A DNA stretch of 64,000 nt, taken from Bacteroidetes bacterium 47-18 (GTDB taxonomy: Bacteria > Bacteroidota > Bacteroidia > Chitinophagales > Chitinophagaceae). Both the position numbers and the translations under genes were made by a program. The notes under the pieces were generated by a model that made no database searches, had not been told where the DNA came from, and was given only the letters and a program-made list of their open reading frames with translations. The stretch lies in assembly GCA_001897155.1 (NCBI GenBank), contig MKSF01000024.1:27310-91309 (forward strand), written 5' to 3'. Shown here piece after piece: positions 26,412 to 36,439 of the stretch (position 1 is the first letter of the stretch; each line of letters begins with the position of its first letter).

Positions 26412-28244
26412 ATGAAACCATTTTACAAACTCCTGCTTGCCTGTAGCCTTGCTGCGTTTTCGGGCAGTACAGTATATGCTCAATCTCCGCAAAGGTTCGG
26501 CTACCAGGCCGTTATACGAAAACCCGGCGGCGACCTTGTTACCAATCAGGCAGTAGCTACCCGCATTGCTATTTTGCAGGGTTCTTCTTCGGGACCGGTA
26601 GTGTACGAAGAAACGCAAAATGTCCTGACCAATACTAATGGATTGCTGACTTTTGAAATAGGCAGCGGTACTGTAGCTGTTGGCGACCTGGGCAGCATCG
26701 ACTGGAGTACCGGCCCTTATTTTATCAGGACAGAAACAGACCCTGATGGCGGCACCAACTATGCCATCCAGACCAATATGCAATTGTTGAGCGTGCCCTA
26801 TGCGCTGTATGCGCAAACAGCATCAGCCTCGCTGAACGATGCGGACAGCCAATTGCTGAGCATCAACGGCCAGGACATCAGTATCTCTAATGGCAATACC
26901 ATTACCTTGCCCGGTACTGCTAACCCGGTGGGTACTGCCGGCGGCGACCTGGCGGGCGCCTATCCTAACCCTGCCGTAGGCAACAATGCTATAACCACAG
27001 CCAAAATAATTAATGCAGCTGTAACAGCTGATAAGTTGGCCAATGCCTCTGTGACTGCCGGAAAATTACACCAGATGGGCGCCCTGAATGGAGAAGTATT
27101 AAAGTGGAACGGTAGTAGCTGGGGCCCTGCCGTTGATAATAATTTCGAAGGTTGGGGTTTAAACGGGAATGTTGCTCAAAATTATAACGCTATCGGAACA
27201 ACCAATAACACACCTTTGAACTTTAAAGTCAACAATAGCAAATCCGGTATCATAAGCTCAGATAATTCGGGTTTCGGGTTTCAGTCATTATTTAACCTGA
27301 CTTCCGGATTGGCTAATTGTGCATTCGGAACCGGTTCATTAAGGAGTATAACCACAGGAGGAAGCAACATCTCAATCGGTTACCACGCATTAAGAGATAA
27401 TATCTCTGGGTCATCAAATATTGCTATCGGTTACCAATCAATGACAAACAGTACAGTAAGTAATAATGTTGCTATAGGCAACTATACACTAAAAGCTGCA
27501 ACCAGTGAGTATAATACTGCAATAGGAAATGCAGCCTTGGGAGAAAACACAACCGGCAGTTCCAATGTAGGCATTGGGCATATTGCGCTTTATAGCAATA
27601 CAACTGGTTATGATAATACAGGTCTGGGTAGAGCCGCACTTTATACCAATATAAATGGGAATTATAATACAGCAATTGGTCGTTCGGCCAACTATCTTAT
27701 GAATGGCAACAGTAATACAACTGCAATTGGCAACTTAGCATCGACCGCTGCGTCAAACCGTGTAAGGATAGGCAACAGCAACGTTACCCAGATTGCCGGG
27801 CAAGTCAGCTGGACAGCAGCGAGTGACGGCAGGATAAAAACGGATGTACAGGAGAATGTACCCGGACTTACTTTTATTGCTAAATTACGCCCTGTAACCT
27901 ATCGTTTCAACAGCCGGGCGCAAAATGAAATACTGGGTATTAAAGATGAATCAGCTGATTATCCCGGCAAATATGATATTGATAATATTGTCCAAACAGG
28001 ATTTATTGCCCAGGAAGTAGAGCAAGCGGCGAAGCAATCTGGTTTTGATTTCAGTGGGGTGAGCCGGCCTGCGAATGAAAAAGACATCTATGGGTTGCGC
28101 TATGCTGATTTTGTAGTGCCCATTGTGAAAGCTGTACAGGAACAACAAAAGCTAATAGAAGACCTGCAACAGCAATATCAAAAATTGCAACACGATTATA
28201 AAGCACTGCAACAACAGCTTCAAATCCTGAAAGAGCAGCAATAA
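26412..28244 (+). CDS. Tail-fibre-like surface protein with S74 chaperone domain
   Basis: The 610-residue exported protein (MKPFYKLLLACSLAAFSGST) has the conserved Bacteroidota beginning RFGYQAVIRKPGGDLV. The middle (about 270-455) is a low-complexity beta-solenoid of repeats such as NIAIGYQSM, NTAIGNAALGENTTG and NVGIGHIALYSNTTG, like YadA-type heads. A C-terminal peptidase S74 intramolecular chaperone domain follows (SDGRIKTDVQE, YRFNSRAQNE, GFIAQEVEQ, YADFVVPIVKAVQE), then a Gln-rich coiled coil. Such fibres trimerise and the S74 part usually cuts itself off. It lacks a T9SS tail, unlike its neighbours. Confidence 0.87.
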   Translation: MKPFYKLLLACSLAAFSGSTVYAQSPQRFGYQAVIRKPGGDLVTNQAVATRIAILQGSSSGPVVYEETQNVLTNTNGLLTFEIGSGTVAVGDLGSIDWSTGPYFIRTETDPDGGTNYAIQTNMQLLSVPYALYAQTASASLNDADSQLLSINGQDISISNGNTITLPGTANPVGTAGGDLAGAYPNPAVGNNAITTAKIINAAVTADKLANASVTAGKLHQMGALNGEVLKWNGSSWGPAVDNNFEGWGLNGNVAQNYNAIGTTNNTPLNFKVNNSKSGIISSDNSGFGFQSLFNLTSGLANCAFGTGSLRSITTGGSNISIGYHALRDNISGSSNIAIGYQSMTNSTVSNNVAIGNYTLKAATSEYNTAIGNAALGENTTGSSNVGIGHIALYSNTTGYDNTGLGRAALYTNINGNYNTAIGRSANYLMNGNSNTTAIGNLASTAASNRVRIGNSNVTQIAGQVSWTAASDGRIKTDVQENVPGLTFIAKLRPVTYRFNSRAQNEILGIKDESADYPGKYDIDNIVQTGFIAQEVEQAAKQSGFDFSGVSRPANEKDIYGLRYADFVVPIVKAVQEQQKLIEDLQQQYQKLQHDYKALQQQLQILKEQQ

Positions 28245-28319
28245 CACCGGTTGGGGTGTATTTCAGCTTCCAGCTATCAAAATGCTGTGTTATACCATTC
28301 TTAAAACTCAAAAAATAAA

Positions 28320-30062
28320 ATGAAAAAGAACTTTATTATAATATTGCTGCTGCTGGTAAGCAGCTATGCCGCCCCGGCACAGTTCCAGGTAAGTTTCGGC
28401 ACTACTAATCTGAATTGCAATGAGGTCAGGTTTGACATTTACTGTCATTATCCCGGCGGCAACCCGGCGATGCAGGGCGGAGTTTTTGTCGCTGATTTCG
28501 GCGATGGCACTTTATATACACTGACGCCGCAAATCAATGGTACCAACAGTACTGCTTATCTTGCTTATGTGCATACCTTTGCCGATGCAGGCCCGCACCT
28601 GGTGCATATCGGGTTTATTTCCGGGGGTATGTCACACGATGCGGCTACCCAAATTGTACATCCCGGCTGCGCCTACTATAGCGGCAAATTGTATCTCAGG
28701 GGCGATAATAATTGTTATTTTAATTCCGGCGTGGATATTCCGGTACAATTCCCATACGGCATTCAGGTATCTGAAGATAATACAATACTGGATACCATCC
28801 GCTCACTCGACCGTTACAGCTATTACCTGGATGCACTCAATCCTGCGGCTAATTACAAACTGAAAATCATCGGCTACCCGGCTTATTACCAGGTGGTATG
28901 CCCGCCTAACGGTGAATATGCCATCCCGGCGGGTACTCCCGGTGAGCAGTACAGGAACCTGGATTTCTTCCTGGAAGCTGCTCCCGGTGTGAACAGTTAT
29001 GATGCTTATATATATGCCTGTGGTTATTTCCGCTCGCCATACACTTCTTATCTCACGCTTTCCTATGGCAACAAAACGATGGCGGAACTGGACGGTAAAG
29101 TGACCCTGCATATAGACTCCAATTATCGCTTTGCCAGCTCGTTACCTGCTCCGGCATACGTTTCTCTAAATAATGATACGGTAAGCTGGGATGTAGATTC
29201 TTTAACGGCTTCGGCATCTGAAAGTATCCTGGTGGAATTGGAAAGCCGCAACCTGGTGGCCCCGGGTACAGTAGCCTGCAATACGGCTTTTATTACTGAT
29301 GCCAATGGGAGTGTTACAGCAGATTTGTTTCCTGCTGACAACAGCTATACCTTCTGTGACAGTGTACGTTCATCGTTCGACCCCAATGCTAAATACGTGC
29401 AGCCGTCGGGCAATCTGCTGACCGATACTACCCTGATGACCTATACCATTGAGTTTGAAAATCTGGGTAATGATACGGCTTTTAACGTGTATATTGTGGA
29501 TACTTTATCTCAGTATCTGGACATCAGTACTCTGCAGGTGCTCTTCGCAACACACGATTTCCAGGTGAACCAGCGTCATTTTAACGGGCAAACTGTTTTG
29601 AGATTTGACTTCCCCGATATCTTGTTACCGGATAGCAGTTCCGAATATAATAAAGGCCATATTATTTATCGCATAAGAACCAAAGATAACTTACCCATAG
29701 GCACGAGGATAGAGAATACCGCTTATATCTGCTTTGATTCCAATGCAGCAGTAGTTACCAATACGGTTGTGAACGAACGGGTAAGCAATACGGTAGGTAT
29801 TCCCGGCGCAGCGGGTATGGAGCTGTCCAAAACAATTCAGCTATACCCGAACCCAGCTCATACAGAACTGAATGTATGGTTTCAAACCGCTTCCGTTAAA
29901 GAGTTTTATGTTGCAGATATGACGGGGAAAGCTCTGGCGCATTATAAGGTGAACAGCCCTTTGGTAAAAGTAGACCTGAGCCGTTTTGCCAGGGGTAGCT
30001 ATGTGCTGATTGTATATGATAAGGGTAAGCTGTATTCTACGAAGGTATTTGTGAAGCAGTAG
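28320..30062 (+). CDS. Large T9SS-sorted surface protein, DUF7619-like
   Basis: The 580-residue exported protein starts with MKKNFIIILLLLVSSYA. It has a PKD-like early segment (VADFGDGTLYTLT), a middle beta region, then the conserved SSFDPNAKYVQPSG ... YTIEFENLGNDTAFNVYIVDTL ... IENTAYICFDSNAAVVTN module (DUF7619-type, an Ig-like repeat common in T9SS cargo). The end is a T9SS sorting domain (IQLYPNPAHTELNVWF ... FARGSYVLIVYDKG ... KVFVKQ). It is probably a surface adhesin or structural protein; no catalytic site is visible. It follows the S74 gene by 75 bases and ends at a strong hairpin. Confidence 0.85.
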   Translation: MKKNFIIILLLLVSSYAAPAQFQVSFGTTNLNCNEVRFDIYCHYPGGNPAMQGGVFVADFGDGTLYTLTPQINGTNSTAYLAYVHTFADAGPHLVHIGFISGGMSHDAATQIVHPGCAYYSGKLYLRGDNNCYFNSGVDIPVQFPYGIQVSEDNTILDTIRSLDRYSYYLDALNPAANYKLKIIGYPAYYQVVCPPNGEYAIPAGTPGEQYRNLDFFLEAAPGVNSYDAYIYACGYFRSPYTSYLTLSYGNKTMAELDGKVTLHIDSNYRFASSLPAPAYVSLNNDTVSWDVDSLTASASESILVELESRNLVAPGTVACNTAFITDANGSVTADLFPADNSYTFCDSVRSSFDPNAKYVQPSGNLLTDTTLMTYTIEFENLGNDTAFNVYIVDTLSQYLDISTLQVLFATHDFQVNQRHFNGQTVLRFDFPDILLPDSSSEYNKGHIIYRIRTKDNLPIGTRIENTAYICFDSNAAVVTNTVVNERVSNTVGIPGAAGMELSKTIQLYPNPAHTELNVWFQTASVKEFYVADMTGKALAHYKVNSPLVKVDLSRFARGSYVLIVYDKGKLYSTKVFVKQ

Positions 30063-30080
30063 AAGTACCCCGAAGTTGTA

Positions 30081-30126
30081 TTCCTCAGCTATTTACCGGT
30101 ACCTGTTCCGGTAAATAGCTGAGGAA
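30081..30126 (+). terminator. Strong hairpin after surface-protein operon
   Basis: A perfect 19-bp stem runs from 30081-30099 to 30108-30126 (TTCCTCAGCTATTTACCGG and its complement) with an 8-base loop, followed by TAGCTTTTT. It closes the 25.9-30.1 kb operon. Confidence 0.8.
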
Positions 30127-30339
30127 TAGCTTTTTACCTCATTAAATAAAAATGAAAGCAGGGTTAAAGTGAAAGGATAAATGTGGCAGAGCGTATCGCA
30201 TTGCAAATGCCAATGGAACAACCGACTGCTGTTTTTTTGAAAGCCAGAATTACGTATGTCTTGCTTCGAAAAATAGGGCATTTGCCATATTGTTAAAATA
30301 TCGGATTTAAGTATCTTCGATATTCCAATCTAATCTGTT

Positions 30340-30688
30340 ATGAAAGCAAAAGCACGCATCCTGATTTGCCTTATTTTGTCCACCGCAACAGCATTGCAAG
30401 CACTGGACCTGAAAGCATTTCAGGACACAAAGAGAGGCTCTACGGATGTAAGGATACCAAAGAAAATGTAATCATTCTGCCTGTGATTTTTCTCAGGAAT
30501 TGGGAGAGATATAGTACGCAACCGTATATTCCTATCGAAAATGGGCATATATAGACAAGTCGGGAAAAGAAGGTTATTCCGGCTAAAAATTATTCTGCAG
30601 CTTACCCCTTTTCTTCAGATGGTTGGCTCCAATAAGATGGAAGGAAAAATATGGATTTATTGACAAAAACGGCAAGGAAATAAAATGA
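30340..30688 (+). pseudogene. Decayed WG-repeat protein gene
   Basis: The ATG at 30340 opens a signal peptide (MKAKARILICLILSTATALQ) and stops after 43 codons. Pieces of WG-repeat protein continue in other frames: LYGCKDTKENVIILP, then AYIDKSGKEGYS, then RWKEKYGFIDKNGKEIK ending at 30688. Several frameshifts must have occurred. An intact gene with related WG units lies 1.4 kb downstream (32089), so this may be a decayed paralogue. Confidence 0.72.
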
Positions 30689-30714
30689 CACTGATTTTAT
30701 GAAAATAATTATAT

Positions 30715-32037
30715 ATGAAAGCATTCTATATTCTGTCTGCCTGCCTCATCGGGCTGATGGGTTGCAGCAAAACAGATAACGACACCGATAAAGATGACAA
30801 CACCGGGCAAAACGACGGTACATTTTTTTATTATGACGTGAAAGATGGCACACAGAACGTACCAGGCGGATGTTCGCTGATGGACAATGGTATGGTGTAT
30901 TGGTTTGGCAATTATGTTTCCGCTATCGGTAACGACAGTGTTTTGCAGTTTGCGCATCTTTACACAGCTTCGGGTAACAGGCACATTACCTATGATGGTG
31001 TAGTGACGGACGGACAAGGCGGCATCTATGCAGCGGCACGTGTGGACTATTACGCCGTGCTGGCAAAGTTCGACGGCTCGGGTAACGTAGTCTGGAGCAA
31101 AGAGTTCGGTAAAATAAATAACCCGGTGTACAACGGTGGTGCCTATGAACACAATACGCCTAATATCTCCAATATCCATAACGGCAGGTTTGTCCACAAT
31201 TCGGGTGCGATAGTATCATTGGTAACCACTGACGGGCAGTTGCTATGGCAACGAAAAGCAAGCAGTGGCGGAGCTTCACAGGCGATACTGTTCGATAGCG
31301 GTATCCTGGTATTGGGTAAAAGAGAAGGCACGAACGTACTGACCATTAAAAAGCTCGATTGGCAGGGCAACCTGCTTTGGAGCAAGGAAGCCGGAGAAGG
31401 TGCTAATTCCGATTTCGCCTTTGGCGAACCTTTCAGTGTAAACAGCACACAGGCATTATTATCTTATGTAAGGCTTGAAAATCCGTCAGGGGCAAAAACC
31501 AGAGGAATATGGAAGATAGACGGAGAAGGCGATATCCTGTTCAACAAAACCTATCAGGGGCTTAATGATGTGCCAGCCCACGCATCGCACTACATCCGCC
31601 CGATAGCGGTAACCCGTGCAGGCAACGGTAAGATATGGGCACACGTGCCGGGTTATATTTACACTGTTCAGGGGCAGTACGAACCCTGGGAATATGGGAT
31701 GTATATTGATGCGGAAGCCAATCCCGAAACCCCGCTGGCAGGTAAAATTTTCTATACCAAAGGGCTTGCCTATAATAGTTTCGTCAGCGACCAATCAAGA
31801 GTGTTGGCATTTGTAGAGGGCAGGCTGCTTGCCGGAAGCCTGAATGCGCCCTGTGCGGTACAGCGTAGCAACAGGGAGATGAAAGTAACGGTGGCAACAC
31901 CCACGCCTAATATTAAGACAATGCACATTTACAGCGGCACGCTGGATGACTACAACGGTACCTTACAGCCGCTTGATTTCATAAAAGCAGGCACCAATGC
32001 ACAAGTGAAGAATTTGGGTGCCTGCGAATGGCGATGA
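30715..32037 (+). CDS. Lipoprotein, beta-propeller-like
   Basis: The 440-residue lipoprotein has signal MKAFYILSACLIGLMGC with an acidic Asp-rich linker after the Cys, typical of surface-exposed Bacteroidota lipoproteins. Repeating segments such as VLAKFDGSGNVVWSKEFG, LKKLDWQGNLLWSKEAG-like and GIWKIDGEGDILFNKTYQG (about 50-residue spacing) suggest a beta-propeller. No enzymatic motif is seen. It starts 27 bases after the WG pseudogene and 51 before the WG/MORN gene on the same strand, but the specific role is unknown. Confidence 0.8.
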   Translation: MKAFYILSACLIGLMGCSKTDNDTDKDDNTGQNDGTFFYYDVKDGTQNVPGGCSLMDNGMVYWFGNYVSAIGNDSVLQFAHLYTASGNRHITYDGVVTDGQGGIYAAARVDYYAVLAKFDGSGNVVWSKEFGKINNPVYNGGAYEHNTPNISNIHNGRFVHNSGAIVSLVTTDGQLLWQRKASSGGASQAILFDSGILVLGKREGTNVLTIKKLDWQGNLLWSKEAGEGANSDFAFGEPFSVNSTQALLSYVRLENPSGAKTRGIWKIDGEGDILFNKTYQGLNDVPAHASHYIRPIAVTRAGNGKIWAHVPGYIYTVQGQYEPWEYGMYIDAEANPETPLAGKIFYTKGLAYNSFVSDQSRVLAFVEGRLLAGSLNAPCAVQRSNREMKVTVATPTPNIKTMHIYSGTLDDYNGTLQPLDFIKAGTNAQVKNLGACEWR

Positions 32038-32088
32038 ACCAGTGTACTGCATTTTTAGCAAGGAATAAAAAATATAAATACAGAAGAT

Positions 32089-33651
32089 ATGAAAACAATC
32101 ATTACACTCTTCCTCATCCTTTTTGCACAGTTAGCATTTGCACAAGGTATTTTTAAAGACAACAACGGAAAATGGGGCGTAAAAGATGCTTACGGAAGAA
32201 TAGTGGTAGCGGGTAGATACGAAACGGAAGCCGAACTGAAGACGCACGACCTGATACCCGGTTATGCAGGCTTTTACAACAAAAAGGGAGAGCTTGTTAT
32301 GCAGGGACGTAAAGTCCAAGAGCTAAACGGTATTTGGAGTACATTTCAGGACTTTTCCGAAGACAGGGCGGTTGTTTCCTGCAAAGGAAGGCAGGGCTAT
32401 ATTGACAAAAAGGGAAATCAGATAACGGGTTTTACCTTCTCTTATGCCGAAAATTTTAAAGATGGCAAAGCCCGGGTTACAGACTATAATACCCGTGAGA
32501 GCTATTATATAGACAAGAAAGGCAAGCGTACCCAAGAAGAGGTTAAAGGCGAGAACATCAAATCCTTTACCCTTTATATTGGCAATGGTCTGTACAAAGG
32601 CAAAAAAGTAGATTACAAGGGCGAAACCAAATACAGATACGGCAGCCTCGGCTGGGGCGCTAACAACAAATATGCAGAAGGAAAAGGCATTGGCGAGATA
32701 GAGGGCGTAGGCACCTACAACGGACAATGGAGCGACAACGTACCGCACGGCAAAGGCACAATGCGACTAAAAAACGGCGAAACCTTTACAGGGGATTTCG
32801 TGAATGGTACGCCACAGGGAGAAGGCACTTATTACAGCAACAAAGGCATACAGACAGGCGATTTTGCCAAAGGAGAAAAAGTGGAAAAACAAACTGTGAG
32901 CAACGGGCAGTCCGGCACCAGTTATCTTGCCTTGCAGGGTGCATCTACTGCCACCTACCAGAGCGGAAAATACGAAGGTCAAATGGTAAACGGGCTGGAA
33001 AACGGGCTTGGCAGATTTACCTATACCAATGGTGCGGTTTACGAGGGACAATGGAAAGACGGGCTGCCTGACGGCAATGGCAAAATGGTACTCAAAAACG
33101 GTACTACCTACGACGGTTCTTTTGTCAAAGGCTATTTCACAAAAGGGAAAATATTCAAATATCTGCGGGATGTGCAGGAAAACGAGGTTATTCCTTACGG
33201 CAACAACCTGATGGCCTATGTCAAAGGCTGGAAAAAAGTAACCAAAACCAAGGCAGTACTGGGCGGTGCGGTATCCGAGAACGTCAACGAGAGAGAACTC
33301 TCCACCGAAACAACCCTGTCACCCGATATGTTTGTGGAAGTGCTGGGCTGGCGTGACAACAAGCTGTGGTACGGAGGTTTTGTTGAAAAAAAGGTGCTTG
33401 CCAGCGAGGGAAAAACGGTCGAAAATACCTCTACCTACGGCTATCACGACAGCAAAAAATCTGCCAACGTGGTGGTCAACACTACCACCAAGACCGATGT
33501 TCCCGCAACGTATAAAACGGTGCGTGTACCCTGCGAAGGTTGCGACGAACACGGCTACAAAACCCGGCTGCCGCTTGACCGTAGCAAATTCAATGACTAT
33601 CACAATATCCTGCCCCACGAGCTGGTACAGGTTAAAGGAAAGCGTCCGTAA
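32089..33651 (+). CDS. Exported WG-repeat and MORN-repeat protein
   Basis: The 520-residue exported protein begins MKTIITLFLILFAQLAFAQG. Residues 20-150 hold WG/KWG-type repeats (GKWGVKDAYGRIVVAGRYE, GYIDKKGNQITGF, YYIDKKGKR). Residues 205-350 hold MORN repeats (YNGQWSDNVPHGKGTMRLKN, FTGDFVNGTPQGEGTYYSN, YEGQMVNGLENGLGRFTY, YEGQWKDGLPDGNGKMVLK). The C-terminal part has a CEGCDEHG motif. MORN arrays bind lipids or act as scaffolds; in bacteria their function is unclear. It probably acts in the periplasm or outer membrane. Confidence 0.86.
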   Translation: MKTIITLFLILFAQLAFAQGIFKDNNGKWGVKDAYGRIVVAGRYETEAELKTHDLIPGYAGFYNKKGELVMQGRKVQELNGIWSTFQDFSEDRAVVSCKGRQGYIDKKGNQITGFTFSYAENFKDGKARVTDYNTRESYYIDKKGKRTQEEVKGENIKSFTLYIGNGLYKGKKVDYKGETKYRYGSLGWGANNKYAEGKGIGEIEGVGTYNGQWSDNVPHGKGTMRLKNGETFTGDFVNGTPQGEGTYYSNKGIQTGDFAKGEKVEKQTVSNGQSGTSYLALQGASTATYQSGKYEGQMVNGLENGLGRFTYTNGAVYEGQWKDGLPDGNGKMVLKNGTTYDGSFVKGYFTKGKIFKYLRDVQENEVIPYGNNLMAYVKGWKKVTKTKAVLGGAVSENVNERELSTETTLSPDMFVEVLGWRDNKLWYGGFVEKKVLASEGKTVENTSTYGYHDSKKSANVVVNTTTKTDVPATYKTVRVPCEGCDEHGYKTRLPLDRSKFNDYHNILPHELVQVKGKRP

Positions 33652-33690
33652 TGGACTGCACATTGGATTGAAGCAATAATTGAATAAGGA

Positions 33691-34269
33691 ATGAAATGGC
33701 ATAACCTGATAGAAATACTCCTCTTGCTGCTTACTTCGTTATGGGGTGTTGTGCAGGGCGAAGTAACGGTTTTTTATATCATCTACCTGTTCTGGTTCCA
33801 AGAGCTGGTAAGGACGGTTATCAACGTTGGTTATGCCTATGCAAACGGAATGGAGGACGGTACCAAACCAATAATTAAAGACTGGTATGGCAATTTTTTC
33901 ATCTTGTTCGTCTACGTAATTTTTATCATCCTGCTGTTTGGCTTTATGCTCAATTGGGGTAACCTTCCTTTAATGTCCATTAATATGCAGACTTTGTTCT
34001 TCCGCAATTGGTCTTTTAATATCAACCTGGTGCTTTTTGCGGTACAGTATTTCCTTTACCGTAAGCATACCGGAACACAGGATTTTGATTTAAAGATTTT
34101 CAACCGTAATCATATCATCCTGCACGTTTCTATTATTACGGGAGCATTATTGCAGATGATGGTCGTAAAAAAATATCCCGAATATTTTTCCGGCGATGTG
34201 TTGTGGGGGTCGGCATTGGTGGTGATGCCATTTTTACTACTAAAGATATGGATAGCACAAAAAGAATAA
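33691..34269 (+). CDS. Hypothetical multi-pass membrane protein
   Basis: The 192-residue protein has about five membrane helices (LIEILLLLLTSLWGVVQG, FFILFVYVIFIILLFGFML and others) and few charged loops. Not recognised. It starts 39 bases after the WG/MORN gene and is probably the last gene of this plus-strand group. It has no T9SS or catalytic motif. Confidence 0.75.
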   Translation: MKWHNLIEILLLLLTSLWGVVQGEVTVFYIIYLFWFQELVRTVINVGYAYANGMEDGTKPIIKDWYGNFFILFVYVIFIILLFGFMLNWGNLPLMSINMQTLFFRNWSFNINLVLFAVQYFLYRKHTGTQDFDLKIFNRNHIILHVSIITGALLQMMVVKKYPEYFSGDVLWGSALVVMPFLLLKIWIAQKE

Positions 34270-34512
34270 GCAGGGGAAAAAAATCTCTGAAAACCAGATG
34301 AAATGGTGTGTTTTTGCAGTGTCCATTAAAATGGAATAAAAAAGAGAATTTTTCACAAACAGAAGCTTTCATTTTCTGCAAGGCCCTATGTGGATGCAAA
34401 TGTTCAACTATCAGCCTGGGGATTGAAGCTTTTATACTTACGCTTGAATAAGTGACCCTTATTTTCTATAAGTTGTACTAAAAAATACAAAGAACCGAAT
34501 GTCAGCCAAAGA

Positions 34513-36426
34513 CTATCGTTCTTTCAACTCCAATAGCAGTTGTACACGGGTACCTTTCCTTTCCGTTCCTTTAATAGTAAAAGAGCCTCCCAATGCTTTA
34601 AGCCTTTCCCTGATACTGTAAAGCCCCTGGCTTTCTTTATTTTCTGTAAAGCCAATACCATTATCCATTACCTCAATTTCCAGTTGTTCATCCGTCCGTG
34701 TAAAAGTTACCTGTGCCTGTGTCGCACGGGAATGTTTGATAACGTTGTTCAGCAGTTCCTGGATGATGCGGTACAGCATCAGTTCCATATTAGGCGGAAA
34801 ACGAAATCCGGGAGGGAGCTTATCATTTATACGGATATCCAGTATGCCGGTGTGGCTGATATCAGCTGCAAATTGGGCTATAGCAGAGAGCAACCCCTCT
34901 TTTGCGAGTGTCACAGGCAGCAAATCGTGCGCGATTCTCCGCACATCGGTATGGGTATTGCTAATCAGCTGCGCTATTTTTTCTAATTGTTCTTTTTTCT
35001 TTTCTTCGCTTAAAAAAGGGATAGATTGCAGGCTCATCTTGGCAGCACCCAGCATAGCCGCTACGCCGTCGTGCAGGTCTTTGCTGATACGGTTACGTTC
35101 CCGCTCCTCGCCGTTCATCATTGCTTTCAGCACGGCATTTTCGTTCTCCTGTTCTAGGAGTTTTAGTTTGCGCTGCTGGTTTCTTCTGTATTGCCATATA
35201 AATATTGCCAAACTTAAAAGTACGGCACCGCCACCCATCAGCCAGTTGCGCATTTGTGCATCTTTCTGTTGTATCAAGAGTGCCTGCTCCGCTAACTGGC
35301 GCTCTTTTTTTTCTGTCTCGTATTTAGTGCTCATATCCCTTATAGCACTAATGTTTTGTTGCGACATCAGCGTATCCGTCAATGCCAGTTGCTCTTTATA
35401 ACTCTGAGCTGCTTCTTTAAAAGCGCCCAGGGCAAAGTAAGATTCAGAGAGTACGGTCAGGCTCCTGGTCAACCCCAGGACATTGCCATACCTGGAATTA
35501 ATGGCTTTACTTTTCAAAGCATCTTCTATAGCCTGCTTATAGTTTTTCTGCAGGAATAATACTTTGGCTTTAACAGCATAAGCATCGGCAACAAACTGGC
35601 TGTCAGCCAGTTTTAGGGCGTTTTGTACGGCTGATTTTGCACATAGCAAGGCAGAATCCAGTTGTTTTCTTTCCCTGTAAATATTTGCAAACAGCATATC
35701 GCAAATTGCATTCTCCCAGTCTATCTCATATTGATTGTCCGGTTCTATATACTGCCGGCAAATAAGAGCCCAGTGATAAGCGGAATCTATTTTTTCCAGC
35801 CTCAGGTAAGTCTCCGCTAAATTGACGCTGACATTAAACTTATTGAGCTTGGAGTTGTTCAAAGAATTGCTGTAGACCCACGCTTTATAGTAGGTAGACA
35901 ATGCCGTTATATCATCCTTAATATCCACATATACAGATGCCGTATTGCTGTAGTTCTGCGCTAGCTGTATGGAATCATTAATTGCTACATAATGTTTCCG
36001 GGCTTCAAGAAAGTAGTGCAATGCAGAGTCTGTGGCAGCTTGGTAGGAATAGGCCGCTGCCATCAGGTTGGCCAGGTAACCTGCATTATAATGTTCTCTC
36101 CTCCTGTCTGCGGTATGATACCCTTTAGGCAAATCCCTGAGTACGGCTTCAAACCTCCCCTTATCAAAATAATATTTACCCAGGATACAATAAAAAGAGG
36201 TCAGGTATTCTTCATCCTTTTTGTCTTCCTGGAGCCGGATAGCTTTTTTATAATAATGGCTGCAATCGCCCGTATCTTTTGCTATACAGCCACGCAGGGC
36301 TGTGAGCATTTCTTGCAAAGCTTCTGGTGCCTTTTCTAAATCCTGGTTGGTATGTACCTGTCCTGCCAGGTCGGTATTGGTGCATATCAGGAAAAGTATT
36401 ATACTATAAATTCTGAGCTTTATCAT
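34513..36426 (-). CDS. TPR sensor histidine kinase, NarL-type (HisKA_3)
   Basis: The protein has about 637 residues. The signal peptide begins MIKLRIYSIILFLICTNTD (ATG at 36426; an ATG at 36447 is also possible and would overlap the regulator stop). About 330 residues of TPR helices follow, then a membrane helix (WLMGGGAVLLSLAIFIW), a coiled coil and a HisKA_3 phosphoacceptor (RISKDLHDGVAAMLGAAKMS). The HATPase domain has N box ELLNNVIKHSRA and G boxes MDNGIGF and GLYSIRERLKALGG. It senses a periplasmic signal through the TPRs and phosphorylates the response regulator encoded just upstream in the same operon. Confidence 0.92.
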   Translation of the reverse strand: MIKLRIYSIILFLICTNTDLAGQVHTNQDLEKAPEALQEMLTALRGCIAKDTGDCSHYYKKAIRLQEDKKDEEYLTSFYCILGKYYFDKGRFEAVLRDLPKGYHTADRRREHYNAGYLANLMAAAYSYQAATDSALHYFLEARKHYVAINDSIQLAQNYSNTASVYVDIKDDITALSTYYKAWVYSNSLNNSKLNKFNVSVNLAETYLRLEKIDSAYHWALICRQYIEPDNQYEIDWENAICDMLFANIYRERKQLDSALLCAKSAVQNALKLADSQFVADAYAVKAKVLFLQKNYKQAIEDALKSKAINSRYGNVLGLTRSLTVLSESYFALGAFKEAAQSYKEQLALTDTLMSQQNISAIRDMSTKYETEKKERQLAEQALLIQQKDAQMRNWLMGGGAVLLSLAIFIWQYRRNQQRKLKLLEQENENAVLKAMMNGEERERNRISKDLHDGVAAMLGAAKMSLQSIPFLSEEKKKEQLEKIAQLISNTHTDVRRIAHDLLPVTLAKEGLLSAIAQFAADISHTGILDIRINDKLPPGFRFPPNMELMLYRIIQELLNNVIKHSRATQAQVTFTRTDEQLEIEVMDNGIGFTENKESQGLYSIRERLKALGGSFTIKGTERKGTRVQLLLELKER

Positions 36427-36439
36427 AAAAGTATTGCAT

